NCBI RefSeq assembly: GCF_000739655.1
Contig: NZ_BATR01000103.1
Coordinates: forward strand, 1 to 64,000
From: Verrucomicrobium sp. BvORR106
GTDB taxonomy: Bacteria > Verrucomicrobiota > Verrucomicrobiia > Verrucomicrobiales > Verrucomicrobiaceae
Direction of reading: 5' to 3'
DNA length: 64,000 bases
Made by a program: the position numbers and the translations under genes. Positions 45,171 to 53,242 of this stretch are shown piece after piece (position 1 is the stretch's first letter; every line of letters begins with the position of its first letter). The notes below the pieces were generated by a model. It ran no database searches. It was given only the letters and a program-made list of their open reading frames with translations, and was not told where the DNA came from.

Positions 45171-46355
45171 ATGTTAGAAAACCGGTTCCACGTGGAGTAC
45201 ACGCAGCGTGTGTTGTTTACACGGCACGTGTTTGACAAGGAGAATCTCACCTTGCGCGAGCTTCTTCAATCCGCCCGGGAGGGAGGACGTCCGACGAAGG
45301 CCATCGCCTTTGTGGACAGTCACGTGGCTAACGCCAATCCGACCTTGCTCGCGGACATCGAGAGCTATGCTGCCGCCCATGCTGATGTTTTTGTGCTGGC
45401 CGCTCCTGGTGTGATCATCCCTGGTGGCGAACCGTGCAAGAATGACTTCGATCTGGTGCAACAGTGCTGGCAGCAGATCAATGATGCGGGCATCGACCGC
45501 CATTCTCAGGTGTTTGTCGTCGGCGGTGGGGCAGCACTGGATCTGGTTTGCTTCGCTGCGGCCACGGCCCATCGGGGCATCCGTCATGTGCGCTTTCCCA
45601 CCACCACGCTGAGCCAGGGGGACGGCGGAGTGGGGGTGAAGAATGGGGTCAACTTCTTCGGCAAGAAGAATTGGGTGGGGTCCTTCTCCGTGCCCTACGC
45701 CATCGTCAATGATTTTGCCTTCTTGGAAACCCTGCCGGAGCGGGAACGGCGTTGCGGATTGATCGAAGCCATCAAGGTGGCCTTGATCCGTGATGCAGGA
45801 TTCTACCTCTGGCTGGAGAACAACGCTGAGAAGCTGGCTTCCCTGGACCAAGATGTGGTGGAGGAGGCTGTGCGGGCCAGCGCTGCCCAGCATGTGCAAC
45901 ACATCACGACCAACGGCGACCCGTTTGAATACGGCTCGGCGCGGCCGCTCGACTTCGGTCATTGGGTGGCCCACAAGCTGGAGCAGGTGTCGAATTTTCA
46001 GATTCATCATGGCGAGGCTGTTGCCATCGGCATGGCGGTGGATCTCCTGTACTCCGTGAAAGCAGGGATTCTGGAGGAAGCTACGGCGCAACGCATCTTG
46101 GCCCTTATCGAGCAGGTGGGCTTTGCCACCTTCGCACCCCAGTTGCTGGAGCGCACCGCCAAAGGCGAACTCGTCATTCTGGCGGGGCTGGAGGAGTTCC
46201 GCGAGCATCTGGGCGGTGAGCTCACCATTACCCTCGTGCCGGAAATCGGCAGCAAGCTGGAGGTTCATGAAATGGACCGCGCCAAGATCGTGGCCGCCGT
46301 GCAGGATCTCAAGGTGCGGGGCAATGTCTTTGGCCGGCAGCTGGTGGAAGCCTGA
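45171..46355 (+). CDS. eboD: 3-dehydroquinate synthase-like protein, EboD-like
   Basis: 394 residues of the sugar-phosphate-cyclase fold: NAD site [20 protein letters not shown], catalytic region [29 protein letters not shown], and metal ligands in [13 protein letters not shown] and the HxxxH-type [11 protein letters not shown]...HHGEAV. I recall cyanobacterial EboD carrying the same HRGIR-x-x-R-x-PTT and GVGVKNG-NAFGKKN blocks. In ebo clusters it is thought to help make a terpenoid-linked metabolite exported to the periplasm. AroB for the shikimate pathway is expected elsewhere. Start of a run continuing with moaC. Confidence 0.8.
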   Translation: MLENRFHVEYTQRVLFTRHVFDKENLTLRELLQSAREGGRPTKAIAFVDSHVANANPTLLADIESYAAAHADVFVLAAPGVIIPGGEPCKNDFDLVQQCWQQINDAGIDRHSQVFVVGGGAALDLVCFAAATAHRGIRHVRFPTTTLSQGDGGVGVKNGVNFFGKKNWVGSFSVPYAIVNDFAFLETLPERERRCGLIEAIKVALIRDAGFYLWLENNAEKLASLDQDVVEEAVRASAAQHVQHITTNGDPFEYGSARPLDFGHWVAHKLEQVSNFQIHHGEAVAIGMAVDLLYSVKAGILEEATAQRILALIEQVGFATFAPQLLERTAKGELVILAGLEEFREHLGGELTITLVPEIGSKLEVHEMDRAKIVAAVQDLKVRGNVFGRQLVEA

Positions 46356-46396
46356 GCTTGAGTCTTGGGGCGGATCGCAGCTATAGAGTCTCTGAC

Positions 46397-46849
46397 ATGT
46401 CTCTGACCCATATCAACGAGCAAGGCGAAGCCAGCATGGTGGACATCTCCGGCAAGGCGGTGTCCCGCCGCGAGGCGGTGGCTGCGGGTCGCATCCAGCT
46501 GGAGCCTGCCACATTGGCGCTGATCCGGGACAACCAGATTCAAAAAGGGGATGTCCTGGCGGTGGCTCGCATCGCAGGCATCCAGGCGGCAAAGCAGACT
46601 CAGCACCTCATCCCGCTTTGTCACCAACTGGCTCTGACCAAGGTGGCGGTGGACTTTGTGCTTACGGATGATGGCGTCACCGTTACCGCCATGGCTCGCA
46701 CGACGGGCCAGACGGGTGTCGAGATGGAGGCCCTCACGGCGGTGTCTGTGGCGCTGCTGACCATCTATGACATGTGCAAGGCGGTGGACAAGGCCATGCG
46801 GATCGACGGTGTGCATCTGGTGAGCAAGACCAAGGAAGCGGTGGGGTAA
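46397..46849 (+). CDS. moaC: Cyclic pyranopterin monophosphate synthase
   Basis: 150 residues. Second step of molybdopterin synthesis. [40 protein letters not shown] with the active-site KxTxxLIPLCH motif, [20 protein letters not shown] and [20 protein letters not shown] are all diagnostic. ATG at 46397 fits; the open frame extends 13 codons further upstream. 56 bp before the moaB/mog gene. Confidence 0.97.
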   Translation: MSLTHINEQGEASMVDISGKAVSRREAVAAGRIQLEPATLALIRDNQIQKGDVLAVARIAGIQAAKQTQHLIPLCHQLALTKVAVDFVLTDDGVTVTAMARTTGQTGVEMEALTAVSVALLTIYDMCKAVDKAMRIDGVHLVSKTKEAVG

Positions 46850-46905
46850 GGCTCGCGTTCGGTTTGCCAGCTTGAATCAGAGTGGGCTTGGGCGTACATC
46901 CGGAG

Positions 46906-47394
46906 ATGGCAGTTCCCATCTCTGTTGGCATCATCACTGTGTCTGACCGCGCCAGTGCCGGCGTGTACGAAGACTTTGGCGGTCCCGCTGTGCGGAAGGC
47001 ATCCGAGGAATATGGCTGGACGGTGCTGGCCGAGGCGGTGGTGCCGGATGACCAGCCTGCCATCCAACAGGCAATCCGGTCGTTCTCGGCACAAGGCTGC
47101 GGGCTGGTGCTCACCACCGGAGGTACCGGCATTGCCGAGCGCGATGTGACTCCGGAGGCGATCCGCGGAATCATGCGTGTGGAAATCCCGGGCTACGGAG
47201 AGGTCATGCGGGCGAAGTCGCTGGAAATCACCCCCAATGCGATACTGAGCCGTTGTCTCGCTGCTATCGTGGATCAATCATTGGTCCTCGCTCTGCCGGG
47301 CAAACCGCAGGGCGCGGTGGAGTGCCTTAGCTTTGTCGTGGGGGCCATCCCGCACTCGGTGAAGCTCGCTCGGAAAGAGCCCACAAGCTGCTAG
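46906..47394 (+). CDS. MoaB/Mog-type molybdopterin adenylyltransferase-family protein
   Basis: 162 residues of the MogA/MoaB fold. VGIITVSDRASAGVYEDFGG, the loop VLTTGGTGIAERDVTPEAIR (GGTG and DVTPEA are the active-site signatures) and VVDQSLVLALPGKPQGAVEC (NLPG/ALPG). Mog adenylates molybdopterin before metal insertion; whether this copy is Mog or MoaB cannot be told. moaC is directly upstream. ATG at 46906. Confidence 0.92.
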   Translation: MAVPISVGIITVSDRASAGVYEDFGGPAVRKASEEYGWTVLAEAVVPDDQPAIQQAIRSFSAQGCGLVLTTGGTGIAERDVTPEAIRGIMRVEIPGYGEVMRAKSLEITPNAILSRCLAAIVDQSLVLALPGKPQGAVECLSFVVGAIPHSVKLARKEPTSC

Positions 47395-47418
47395 GCGTAT
47401 TCTAACCTTCGGTCCACT

Positions 47419-47844
47419 ATGTCTGCCTTCGTTGACTCGCTTCTGGATCTCCTCACGCCTCTAGGCGAGGTGTCGGCGCGCAAGATGTTCGGCGGCTATG
47501 GGGTGTACAAGGAATCGATCATGTTCGGGCTGGTGTCGCAGAATCGGTTCTATATCCGCACTGACGACGAGACCAAAGACCGATTCATTGATCAGGGGTG
47601 TGAACCCTTCGTCTTCTGCCTGGACAAGGCTGGGAATCCCGTGGTTTCCAAGTACTACGAGCCCCCGGAGATGGCCTTCTCCAATGCACAGCGCATGAAG
47701 CCCTGGGCCACGATGGGGTGGGAGTGTGCCTTGCGTTCGGTCAAGATGAAGGCGGCCAAGAAGAAGCGGGCCAAGAAGAAGCGGGCCAAGCCTGCCGCAG
47801 CTGAGGCCATGAAGAAACCGAAGGCAAAGAAGAAGAGCCCATAA
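47419..47844 (+). CDS. TfoX N-terminal domain protein with lysine-rich tail
   Basis: 141 residues. A TfoX/Sxy N-terminal domain (SARKMFGGYGVYKE, IMFGLVSQNRFYIRTDDETK, and YYEPPEMAF) followed by a Lys/Ala/Pro tail (KKKRAKKKRAK, then KKPKAKKKS) of about 33 residues. The TfoX-N domain occurs without the competence C-domain in many bacteria; no competence genes are nearby. The tail is partly encoded by two tandem copies of a 15-bp unit at 47758-47787. Neighbours are mog and yjbQ, 24 and 21 bp away. Confidence 0.85.
   Translation: MSAFVDSLLDLLTPLGEVSARKMFGGYGVYKESIMFGLVSQNRFYIRTDDETKDRFIDQGCEPFVFCLDKAGNPVVSKYYEPPEMAFSNAQRMKPWATMGWECALRSVKMKAAKKKRAKKKRAKPAAAEAMKKPKAKKKSP
47758..47787. repeat. 15-bp tandem repeat in the TfoX-N gene tail
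   Basis: Two perfect copies of AAGAAGAAGCGGGCC, encoding KKKRA twice. Confidence 0.85.
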
Positions 47845-47865
47845 CCCTGTAGACATCTCCATTCC

Positions 47866-48288
47866 ATGGCGGCCCACGCAGACACCTTCCTCATCAACAC
47901 CCGTGGCAAGGGGACCTATGAAATCACCAATGCCGTCGAGCTCATTGTCAAGGCGGCGGGCATCAAGACCGGCACCGCTACGGTCTTCGTGCAGCACACC
48001 AGCGCCAGCCTCGTCATCTACGAGAATGCTGACCCCTCCGCCCGCAAAGACCTGCACGAGTACTTCGAACGTCTGGTGCCAGAGAATACCCCGTGGTTCG
48101 TCCATACCAGCGAGGGCCCGGACGACATGCCCAGCCACCTCCGCATGGTGCTCACCCGGACCAGCGAAGTCATTCCCGTCATCAATGGTCGCCTCGCCCT
48201 TGGCACCTGGCAGGGCATCTTCCTCTTCGAGCACCGCCGTGCCCCTCACTCCCGTCGGGTGGTGGTGAGTGTGGTGGGAGAGAAGTAG
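47866..48288 (+). CDS. YjbQ family (UPF0047) secondary thiamine-phosphate synthase-like protein
   Basis: 140 residues. Signatures HTSASLVIYENADP, GPDDMPSHLR and LGTWQGIFLFEHRRAPHSR are diagnostic of the YjbQ/UPF0047 family. Weak thiamin-phosphate synthase activity has been reported for E. coli YjbQ; the physiological role is unknown. Last gene of the plus-strand run from eboC, followed by a repeat and a convergent DUF3820 gene. Confidence 0.93.
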   Translation: MAAHADTFLINTRGKGTYEITNAVELIVKAAGIKTGTATVFVQHTSASLVIYENADPSARKDLHEYFERLVPENTPWFVHTSEGPDDMPSHLRMVLTRTSEVIPVINGRLALGTWQGIFLFEHRRAPHSRRVVVSVVGEK

Positions 48289-48290
48289 AG

Positions 48291-48324
48291 AAATTATGAA
48301 TTAGGAATGAGGAATTATGAATGA
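48291..48324. repeat. A/T-rich repeat, family B (single arm)
   Basis: Contains AATTATGAATTAGGAATGAG and GGAATTATGAATGA in the gap between the convergent yjbQ and DUF3820 genes; same word as the arms at 41166 and 54466. Confidence 0.65.
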
Positions 48325-48369
48325 ATGACTGGGCGCCTGAGGATCTCTTCGACGCCAGACATCCTCATT

Positions 48370-48416
48370 TGCGAATCCTGTTAATCTGTTCCCCAATCTT
48401 GTAAATCCTGTCTCAG
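48370..48416. repeat. Repeat family D: AATCCTGT-type
   Basis: AATCCTGTTAATCTGTTCC is followed by AATCTTGTAAATCCTGTCT, an internally repetitive string of the kind found as dispersed intergenic repeats in environmental genomes. It ends just before the DUF3820 stop. Confidence 0.5.
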
Positions 48417-48739
48417 AAAGGCGGCTCTTTACCCACCCGCCACTCTCGCGGCCGTTCTTCGCGTAACTGACTCCGGCCGCCACGGCGGCGGCGCATGCCG
48501 TCAAAGGCGGAGTCTGAACCATCCGCCTTCATCTGGTGCACGATCTCGAGCAGCTTGCCGAGCTTGCCTTTCGGAAAGCCTTTCTTGGCAAACCAGCCCA
48601 GGTATTCTGCCGGGAGATCGAAGATGGGGATGCCGTAAGGGGGAAAGTGCTGGGGGCCAAACTTGCCGAAAGGCATGTAGGTCTTTTCAATGTCGGCCAG
48701 ATCAGACGCCATGCGGGCGGCAAGTTCCTCGGGGCTCAT
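48413..48739 (-). CDS. DUF3820 family protein
   Basis: 108 residues. MPFGKFGPQHFPPYGIPIFD, then LPAEYLGWFAKKGFPKGKLG is the DUF3820 signature. Members are small soluble proteins of unknown function, sometimes fused to exonucleases. A basic Arg-rich C-terminal tail follows. The start overlaps the stop of the DUF72 gene by 4 bp, so it is the last gene of a metX-DUF72-DUF3820 operon. Confidence 0.88.
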   Translation of the reverse strand: MSPEELAARMASDLADIEKTYMPFGKFGPQHFPPYGIPIFDLPAEYLGWFAKKGFPKGKLGKLLEIVHQMKADGSDSAFDGMRRRRGGRSQLREERPREWRVGKEPPF

Positions 48740-49794
48740 AGCAGGGTTTCAGGTGGGTTCGAGGAAGGGGGCAGGACAGAGGGAGGGAGGAATCCGTGCT
48801 TCTCCAGCTGGAGCCGCACCAGGATGGCTATGATGGTCTGTAGGGAGTTTCCTTCAAGCCGGTTGTTCACATACACGAAGATCGCTTTTCGCGACGGCTT
48901 GGGGGCCGGTTTCAGGTCGTATTCCACCGTGGGGCGGATCAGCGCCGCGGCGGCTTCCCGGGCCCCTTCGTGCGGCTCCTTGATGGCCGTGTAGGGCGAG
49001 AACAGTTTCACCGCGTCCTCAAAACTCCGCCCCTGCTTGAGGAGGAACCGGGCGGCGACGAAATCGGCGCAGTCCATGGCACCGGGCATGGCCATCTGCT
49101 CGGAGGCATCTGGCATGCGGGCCCACTGGTTGATGGCATGACCCACCCCATGGGACTTGAGCATGGCGAAGTAGTCCGGGTGGAGGAAATTACGATTGCG
49201 GATCTCCACCGCGTAGCGCCATCCTTTGGGCAGGGCTCCCAGGAACTGGTCCAGGGCGTCCATGAAATCCCGCCCTCGCTCAAAGTCCCGGGCATGGAAA
49301 TGGCTGAATTCAAAGATCAATACGCCCACCTTGGACTTGAACGGCGCGAAGGGGGTGAGGAACGCCCGGGTGAAGAGGTCCGCATTGAGGAAGTGCTCGT
49401 TGCGTTTGCCCGCCTTGTCCCCATGCCTGGGCAGATTGGGGAAGGTGCGGGCGGTGATGTCATCGGTAACCTTGAAGGTGAACCGGTAGTGATCGGGCGT
49501 CTGCTCCATCAATCCTTCCACATACTTGGGGGAGGGGAAGCGGTAGTAGCCTGCGTCCACGCAGACGGACGAGAAGGTCTCCCCATGCTCATACAGGCAG
49601 TCCCTTTCAAACCTCGCCTGGGAGAACTTGCCCCGGGTCAGGTAGCGGTCCGGGGAGTAGATGCTGCCCAGCCAGCCTTCATACTTCCAGGAGGAGGTGC
49701 CGATGTACACCTCCCGCTCGGCCAGCCAGCGCAACTGCGCCGCCAGCAGGTAGCGGTCGAGGACGGGAACGCTGCTGGCGGCGGAAGGGTTCAT
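48736..49794 (-). CDS. DUF72 (YecE-like) protein
   Basis: 352 residues of the DUF72 TIM barrel. YIGTSSWKYEGWLGSIY opens the barrel; RFTFKVTDDITARTFPNLPR, VLIFEFSHFHARDF, YAVEIRNRNFLHPDYFAML and the C-terminal AIFVYVNNRLEGNSLQT complete it. The function is unknown. It starts 6 bp after the metX stop on the minus strand and overlaps the DUF3820 gene. Confidence 0.9.
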   Translation of the reverse strand: MNPSAASSVPVLDRYLLAAQLRWLAEREVYIGTSSWKYEGWLGSIYSPDRYLTRGKFSQARFERDCLYEHGETFSSVCVDAGYYRFPSPKYVEGLMEQTPDHYRFTFKVTDDITARTFPNLPRHGDKAGKRNEHFLNADLFTRAFLTPFAPFKSKVGVLIFEFSHFHARDFERGRDFMDALDQFLGALPKGWRYAVEIRNRNFLHPDYFAMLKSHGVGHAINQWARMPDASEQMAMPGAMDCADFVAARFLLKQGRSFEDAVKLFSPYTAIKEPHEGAREAAAALIRPTVEYDLKPAPKPSRKAIFVYVNNRLEGNSLQTIIAILVRLQLEKHGFLPPSVLPPSSNPPETLL

Positions 49795-49800
49795 GACGGC

Positions 49801-51015
49801 TCAGATGCCGGGACTGGTGGCATCGTGATCCCACGCGTCATTGAGCTGCACGCCACGGCGCAGGGTGTAGCTGAGGTGTGGGGTGTAGAGCTCCGGCTCC
49901 AGGAGGAAGGAATCGTGTCCCTTGTCCGAGTGCACAGTGATATGCATGGAGGACACATCCGCCTGCTCCAGCCAGCGCACGAGCTCCGCCTGTTCTTCGG
50001 GGTAGAAGCAGAAGTCGGAGTCGATGCTGAACACCAGCCAGTGGTGACCGGCCCGACGACTGATGGCGAACAGCGCACCATGGTCTTCGACGCCCGCGTC
50101 CTTGAGCGGGTCGAAGCGGAGCCACATGTCGCAGATGCGCAGGTAGGTGTTCGCGTCGAAGCGCTTCACGAACTTCTTGCCCTGATGGAGCATGTAGCTT
50201 TCCACATTGTGTCCCACGCGGTACCAGGAAAGCTGGTCATCCCGCTGAATGACGTCACCGCGGGCGCGGCGCTCGATCGCATCCAGATGGACGAAGGTCT
50301 TGTGGCTGATCATACGAGCCAGGGCCAGTCCGTAAGCGGGAGGGTCGCTGTCGTAGTAGTTGCCCCCTTTGAAGTGCGGATCGTTCTCGATCGCCATTAC
50401 CTGCTCGAACACCCCCAGTCGGGACAGCACCGTCGTGCGCTGACCGCTGGCAATGGAGACCACCAGCCGGACTCGCTCGGGGAAGAGGGTGGCGAAGTTC
50501 AGCGTGAGCAGGCCGCCCACGGAGGCACCCATGACGGCATGGAGCTTGTCGATGCCAAAGTGGTCCACGAGCAGCGCCTGGGAGCGGACGACATCTGCGG
50601 TGCTGACCTGGGGAAACTCGGGGCCGTAGGGGCGACCTGTTTTTGGGTTCAACGAGGCCGGGCCGGAGCTGCCGTAACAGCCCCCCAGGTAGTTGGCGCA
50701 GATGACAAAGAATTTCTGCGTGTCCAGAGCCTTGCCGGGCCCGATGAAGTGGCTCCACCAGCCTTGCTGACAATCCTCCGTCCACCGGTCGCCTGTGTGA
50801 GCCACATGGCGGCAGACGCCTGCAGCGTGCTGGCTGCCTGAAAGCGCGTGGAAGACGAGAATGGCGTTGCTCTTGTCCTCATTGAGCTTGCCATAGGTCT
50901 CGTAGGCCAGGGTCAGATCATCCATGACCATGCCTGAAGTGAAGCTGAAAGGCTTCTCAGGCGTGGCAAAACGCAGAAACTGCGTCTGACTCTCAGGGAT
51001 GGTCTTGTTGGACAT
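49801..51015 (-). CDS. metX: Homoserine O-acetyltransferase (MetX)
   Basis: 404 residues. Acylates homoserine in methionine biosynthesis. LVFHALSGSQHAAG, ICANYLGGCYGSSGPASLNP, and the nucleophile elbow VMGASVGGLLTLNFA (catalytic Ser); Asp in FSIDSDFCFYP; and His in SDKGHDSFLLEP. Whether it prefers acetyl- or succinyl-CoA cannot be read from the sequence. Start ATG at 51015. It leads a short operon with DUF72 and DUF3820. Confidence 0.94.
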   Translation of the reverse strand: MSNKTIPESQTQFLRFATPEKPFSFTSGMVMDDLTLAYETYGKLNEDKSNAILVFHALSGSQHAAGVCRHVAHTGDRWTEDCQQGWWSHFIGPGKALDTQKFFVICANYLGGCYGSSGPASLNPKTGRPYGPEFPQVSTADVVRSQALLVDHFGIDKLHAVMGASVGGLLTLNFATLFPERVRLVVSIASGQRTTVLSRLGVFEQVMAIENDPHFKGGNYYDSDPPAYGLALARMISHKTFVHLDAIERRARGDVIQRDDQLSWYRVGHNVESYMLHQGKKFVKRFDANTYLRICDMWLRFDPLKDAGVEDHGALFAISRRAGHHWLVFSIDSDFCFYPEEQAELVRWLEQADVSSMHITVHSDKGHDSFLLEPELYTPHLSYTLRRGVQLNDAWDHDATSPGI

Positions 51016-51046
51016 GGGAGGATAACCATGACGGGAACCGCGTTTT

Positions 51047-51072
51047 AGTAAACCAGCAATTTCCAGTAAACC
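51047..51072 (-). promoter_or_regulatory. Direct repeats upstream of metX
   Basis: AGTAAACC occurs twice (51047-51054 and 51065-51072, 18 bp apart) in the 71-bp gap between the histidine kinase and metX; the second copy is the loop of a hairpin AATTTCC/GGAAATT (51058-51079). Could be an operator; there is no room for a SAM riboswitch. Confidence 0.35.
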
Positions 51073-51086
51073 GGAAATTCATGGCG

Positions 51087-52556
51087 CTATACGCTCCTGT
51101 CGTTCTTCAGGGTAACCTCAAAGGTGGAGCCTTGTCCAGGGGTGCTCTGGACGCTGATTTCCCCCCCGTGATTGTCCACAATGGCCTTGGCAATTGCGAG
51201 CCCCAACCCTGTGTGTCCAGCCGCGCTGGTGCGGGCTTTGTCCGCCCGGTAGAACCGCTCGAAGATGTGGGGGAGGTGCTCAGTCGGGATGCCGGGTCCG
51301 TCATCCTGAATGGCAAAGTACGGCTCTCCGGTGGATCGCATGCCGCTGGAGAGGCGAACGGTGCCTGAGGCACCCTGATGATGCTGAATCGCGTTGTTGA
51401 CCAAGTTGGCAGCCAACACGGAAAGAGCGCCGGGATCACCCTGGCAGGGGGCGGAATGGAGGTCTGTGTGGAGAGTGATGCCCCGGTCTGCCGCCAGAGG
51501 GGCCAGATGAACCCGGGTGTCTTCCAGAACGCCCGCCAGATCACAGGTCTCCGCATGACCATTGAGCCCTTGGGTGGTCTCCTGCCGGGCGAGCATCAGC
51601 AGGGCCTCCACCAGATGCCGCATGCGCTGGCCGGTGTGGTTGCAGGTCTGCAGGGTCTCCCGATATTCCTCCGGAGTGCGGTCCCGCTTGAGAACCCGCT
51701 GGGTCTCGGATAGCAGGATGGTGATGGGCGTGCGCAGTTCGTGAGAGGCATCGGCAGTGAACTGGCGCTGCCGCTCGAAGGCATCGTGCAGCCGGTCAAA
51801 GGTGTTGTTCAGCACCTTGCTGAGCTGGCCGAGTTCGCTGTCTGTATCCGTGATGTCGATCCGGTCCTTCAGATTGCCTTCGGCGATACGCGTGGCGGTC
51901 TTGGAAATCGTCTGGATGGGGCGGATGGCCCGGCCGGACAACCACCAACCGCCTCCCAAGCCCAGCACCCACAGGCCGAGGCAGGTGGCAGCCTGGATCC
52001 AGGCGAAACGTTTCGCGGCATCGAGATCCTGGGAGATGTCCCGGCCCACCACGATGCGAAATCCACTGGGACTGCTGCGCCGGATTTCACGCCGACGATC
52101 AATGGTGCGCGTGTCTTCCAGATGTTCGGACTTGGCTGGAGGCAGGAAGGTCAGGTCCTCGGGGGCGTTGGGAGAGGTGAGGAGCACCTCGTCATGCGAA
52201 TTCCGAATGCTGAAATAAGCGTAGCCAGGATCATGCCCCTGGAAGAGGGCGGCTACATCAGCAGAAAGCGCGGCGGGCTTTTCCCGGAGATACTCCAGCA
52301 GTTGGCCCAGGGAGATCATGGGGCGGTCTCCGTCCCGCGTCTCGGGCGTACCTGGGTACAAGGATCCCTTGGCTGACTCCATGAGCGACCGGAACAGGCG
52401 GCGCTCCATCTGGGAGACATCTTTGTCGATACGCTGAAGCTGGTTCTCGAGGGCGATCTGGTAGCCGGGAGCGCAGAAGCCGGCGACAACCAGAAGCAGC
52501 AGCAGGCCATGCCAGACCTGAAGCCGCCAGCGGATGGACTGGAAGGGGGAAGTCAT
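51087..52556 (-). CDS. Sensor histidine kinase
   Basis: 489 residues. Two membrane helices (about 13-32 and 187-207) enclose a periplasmic sensor of about 155 residues, then a HAMP domain (RAIRPIQTISKTATRIAEGN), HisKA with the phospho-His in FTADASHELRTPITILLSE, and HATPase with NAIQHH, DDGPGIP, ERFYRADKA and GHTGLGLAIAKAI. It overlaps the response regulator by 4 bp. The locus ends here with the efflux operon, suggesting the sensed stress induces the pump. Confidence 0.94.
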   Translation of the reverse strand: MTSPFQSIRWRLQVWHGLLLLLVVAGFCAPGYQIALENQLQRIDKDVSQMERRLFRSLMESAKGSLYPGTPETRDGDRPMISLGQLLEYLREKPAALSADVAALFQGHDPGYAYFSIRNSHDEVLLTSPNAPEDLTFLPPAKSEHLEDTRTIDRRREIRRSSPSGFRIVVGRDISQDLDAAKRFAWIQAATCLGLWVLGLGGGWWLSGRAIRPIQTISKTATRIAEGNLKDRIDITDTDSELGQLSKVLNNTFDRLHDAFERQRQFTADASHELRTPITILLSETQRVLKRDRTPEEYRETLQTCNHTGQRMRHLVEALLMLARQETTQGLNGHAETCDLAGVLEDTRVHLAPLAADRGITLHTDLHSAPCQGDPGALSVLAANLVNNAIQHHQGASGTVRLSSGMRSTGEPYFAIQDDGPGIPTEHLPHIFERFYRADKARTSAAGHTGLGLAIAKAIVDNHGGEISVQSTPGQGSTFEVTLKNDRSV

Positions 52557-53203
52557 TCGATGCAGTAGCCGTGTCCACGGCGGGTGGTGATGACCTCCGG
52601 GCCCAGCTTCTTTCGGAGGTTCGAGACGTGAACGTCCAGAAGGTTTGAGAGCGTGCTGTCGTCCTCGTCGAACAGGTGCTCATACAGGGTGGTACGGCTC
52701 ACCACCTCGCCCTGATGCAGCGCGAGGTACTCCACCAGGGCGTACTCGCGGGCGGTCACGGGGATGTCTTCTCCTTTAAGCAGGACCTTGCGCGAAGCCG
52801 TGTCGATGGAGAGATCGCGGATGGTGAGAACCGGCAGGGTCTGTCCGGCCGCTCGGCGGATGAGGGCGCGGATACGGGCGAGGAGTTCTTCGATGTCGAA
52901 GGGTTTGGTCAGGTAGTCGTCCGCCCCCTGGTTGAGTCCTTTAACCCGGTCGTGAACCGCATCCCGGGCGGTAAGCATGAGCACGGGGGTGGTGTTGGCG
53001 GGGCGCAGTTGCTGGAGAATCTCCCATCCGCTCAGCTCTGGGAGCATCACATCCAGAAGGATGATGTCGTAGGCATTTTGCTTCGCCTTGTCGAGTCCGT
53101 CCCCGCCATCTGCGGCAATGTCCACGGCGTAGTTCTCCTCGCGCAGCGTGGCAGCAAGGCTGCGGCGCAGGTCGGGATCATCTTCTACGACGAGGACTCT
53201 CAT
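52553..53203 (-). CDS. OmpR-family response regulator
   Basis: 216 residues. Receiver with the acidic pair EDDPD near residue 8, the phosphoacceptor Asp51 in ILLDVMLPELSG and Lys in DDYLTKPFDIEEL, followed by a winged-helix trans-reg-C domain (KVLLKGEDIPVTAREYALVE, SNLLDVHVSNLRKKLG, ITTRRGHGYCIE). It overlaps the kinase gene by 4 bp and is 39 bp downstream of the MacB permease gene, so probably co-transcribed with the pump. Confidence 0.95.
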   Translation of the reverse strand: MRVLVVEDDPDLRRSLAATLREENYAVDIAADGGDGLDKAKQNAYDIILLDVMLPELSGWEILQQLRPANTTPVLMLTARDAVHDRVKGLNQGADDYLTKPFDIEELLARIRALIRRAAGQTLPVLTIRDLSIDTASRKVLLKGEDIPVTAREYALVEYLALHQGEVVSRTTLYEHLFDEDDSTLSNLLDVHVSNLRKKLGPEVITTRRGHGYCIE

Positions 53204-53242
53204 GTCAGGACGGAGGCGCTTCAGACCAGCAGGGGCAACCCG

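Noticed and set aside
48970-50841. Plus-strand frame of over 600 codons opposite DUF72 and metX
   Set aside because: Mirrors two well-supported minus-strand genes; no domain or start signal of its own.
51016-51086. SAM riboswitch in front of metX
   Set aside because: Only 71 bp between genes, and no conserved SAM-I core; the visible hairpin is far too short.
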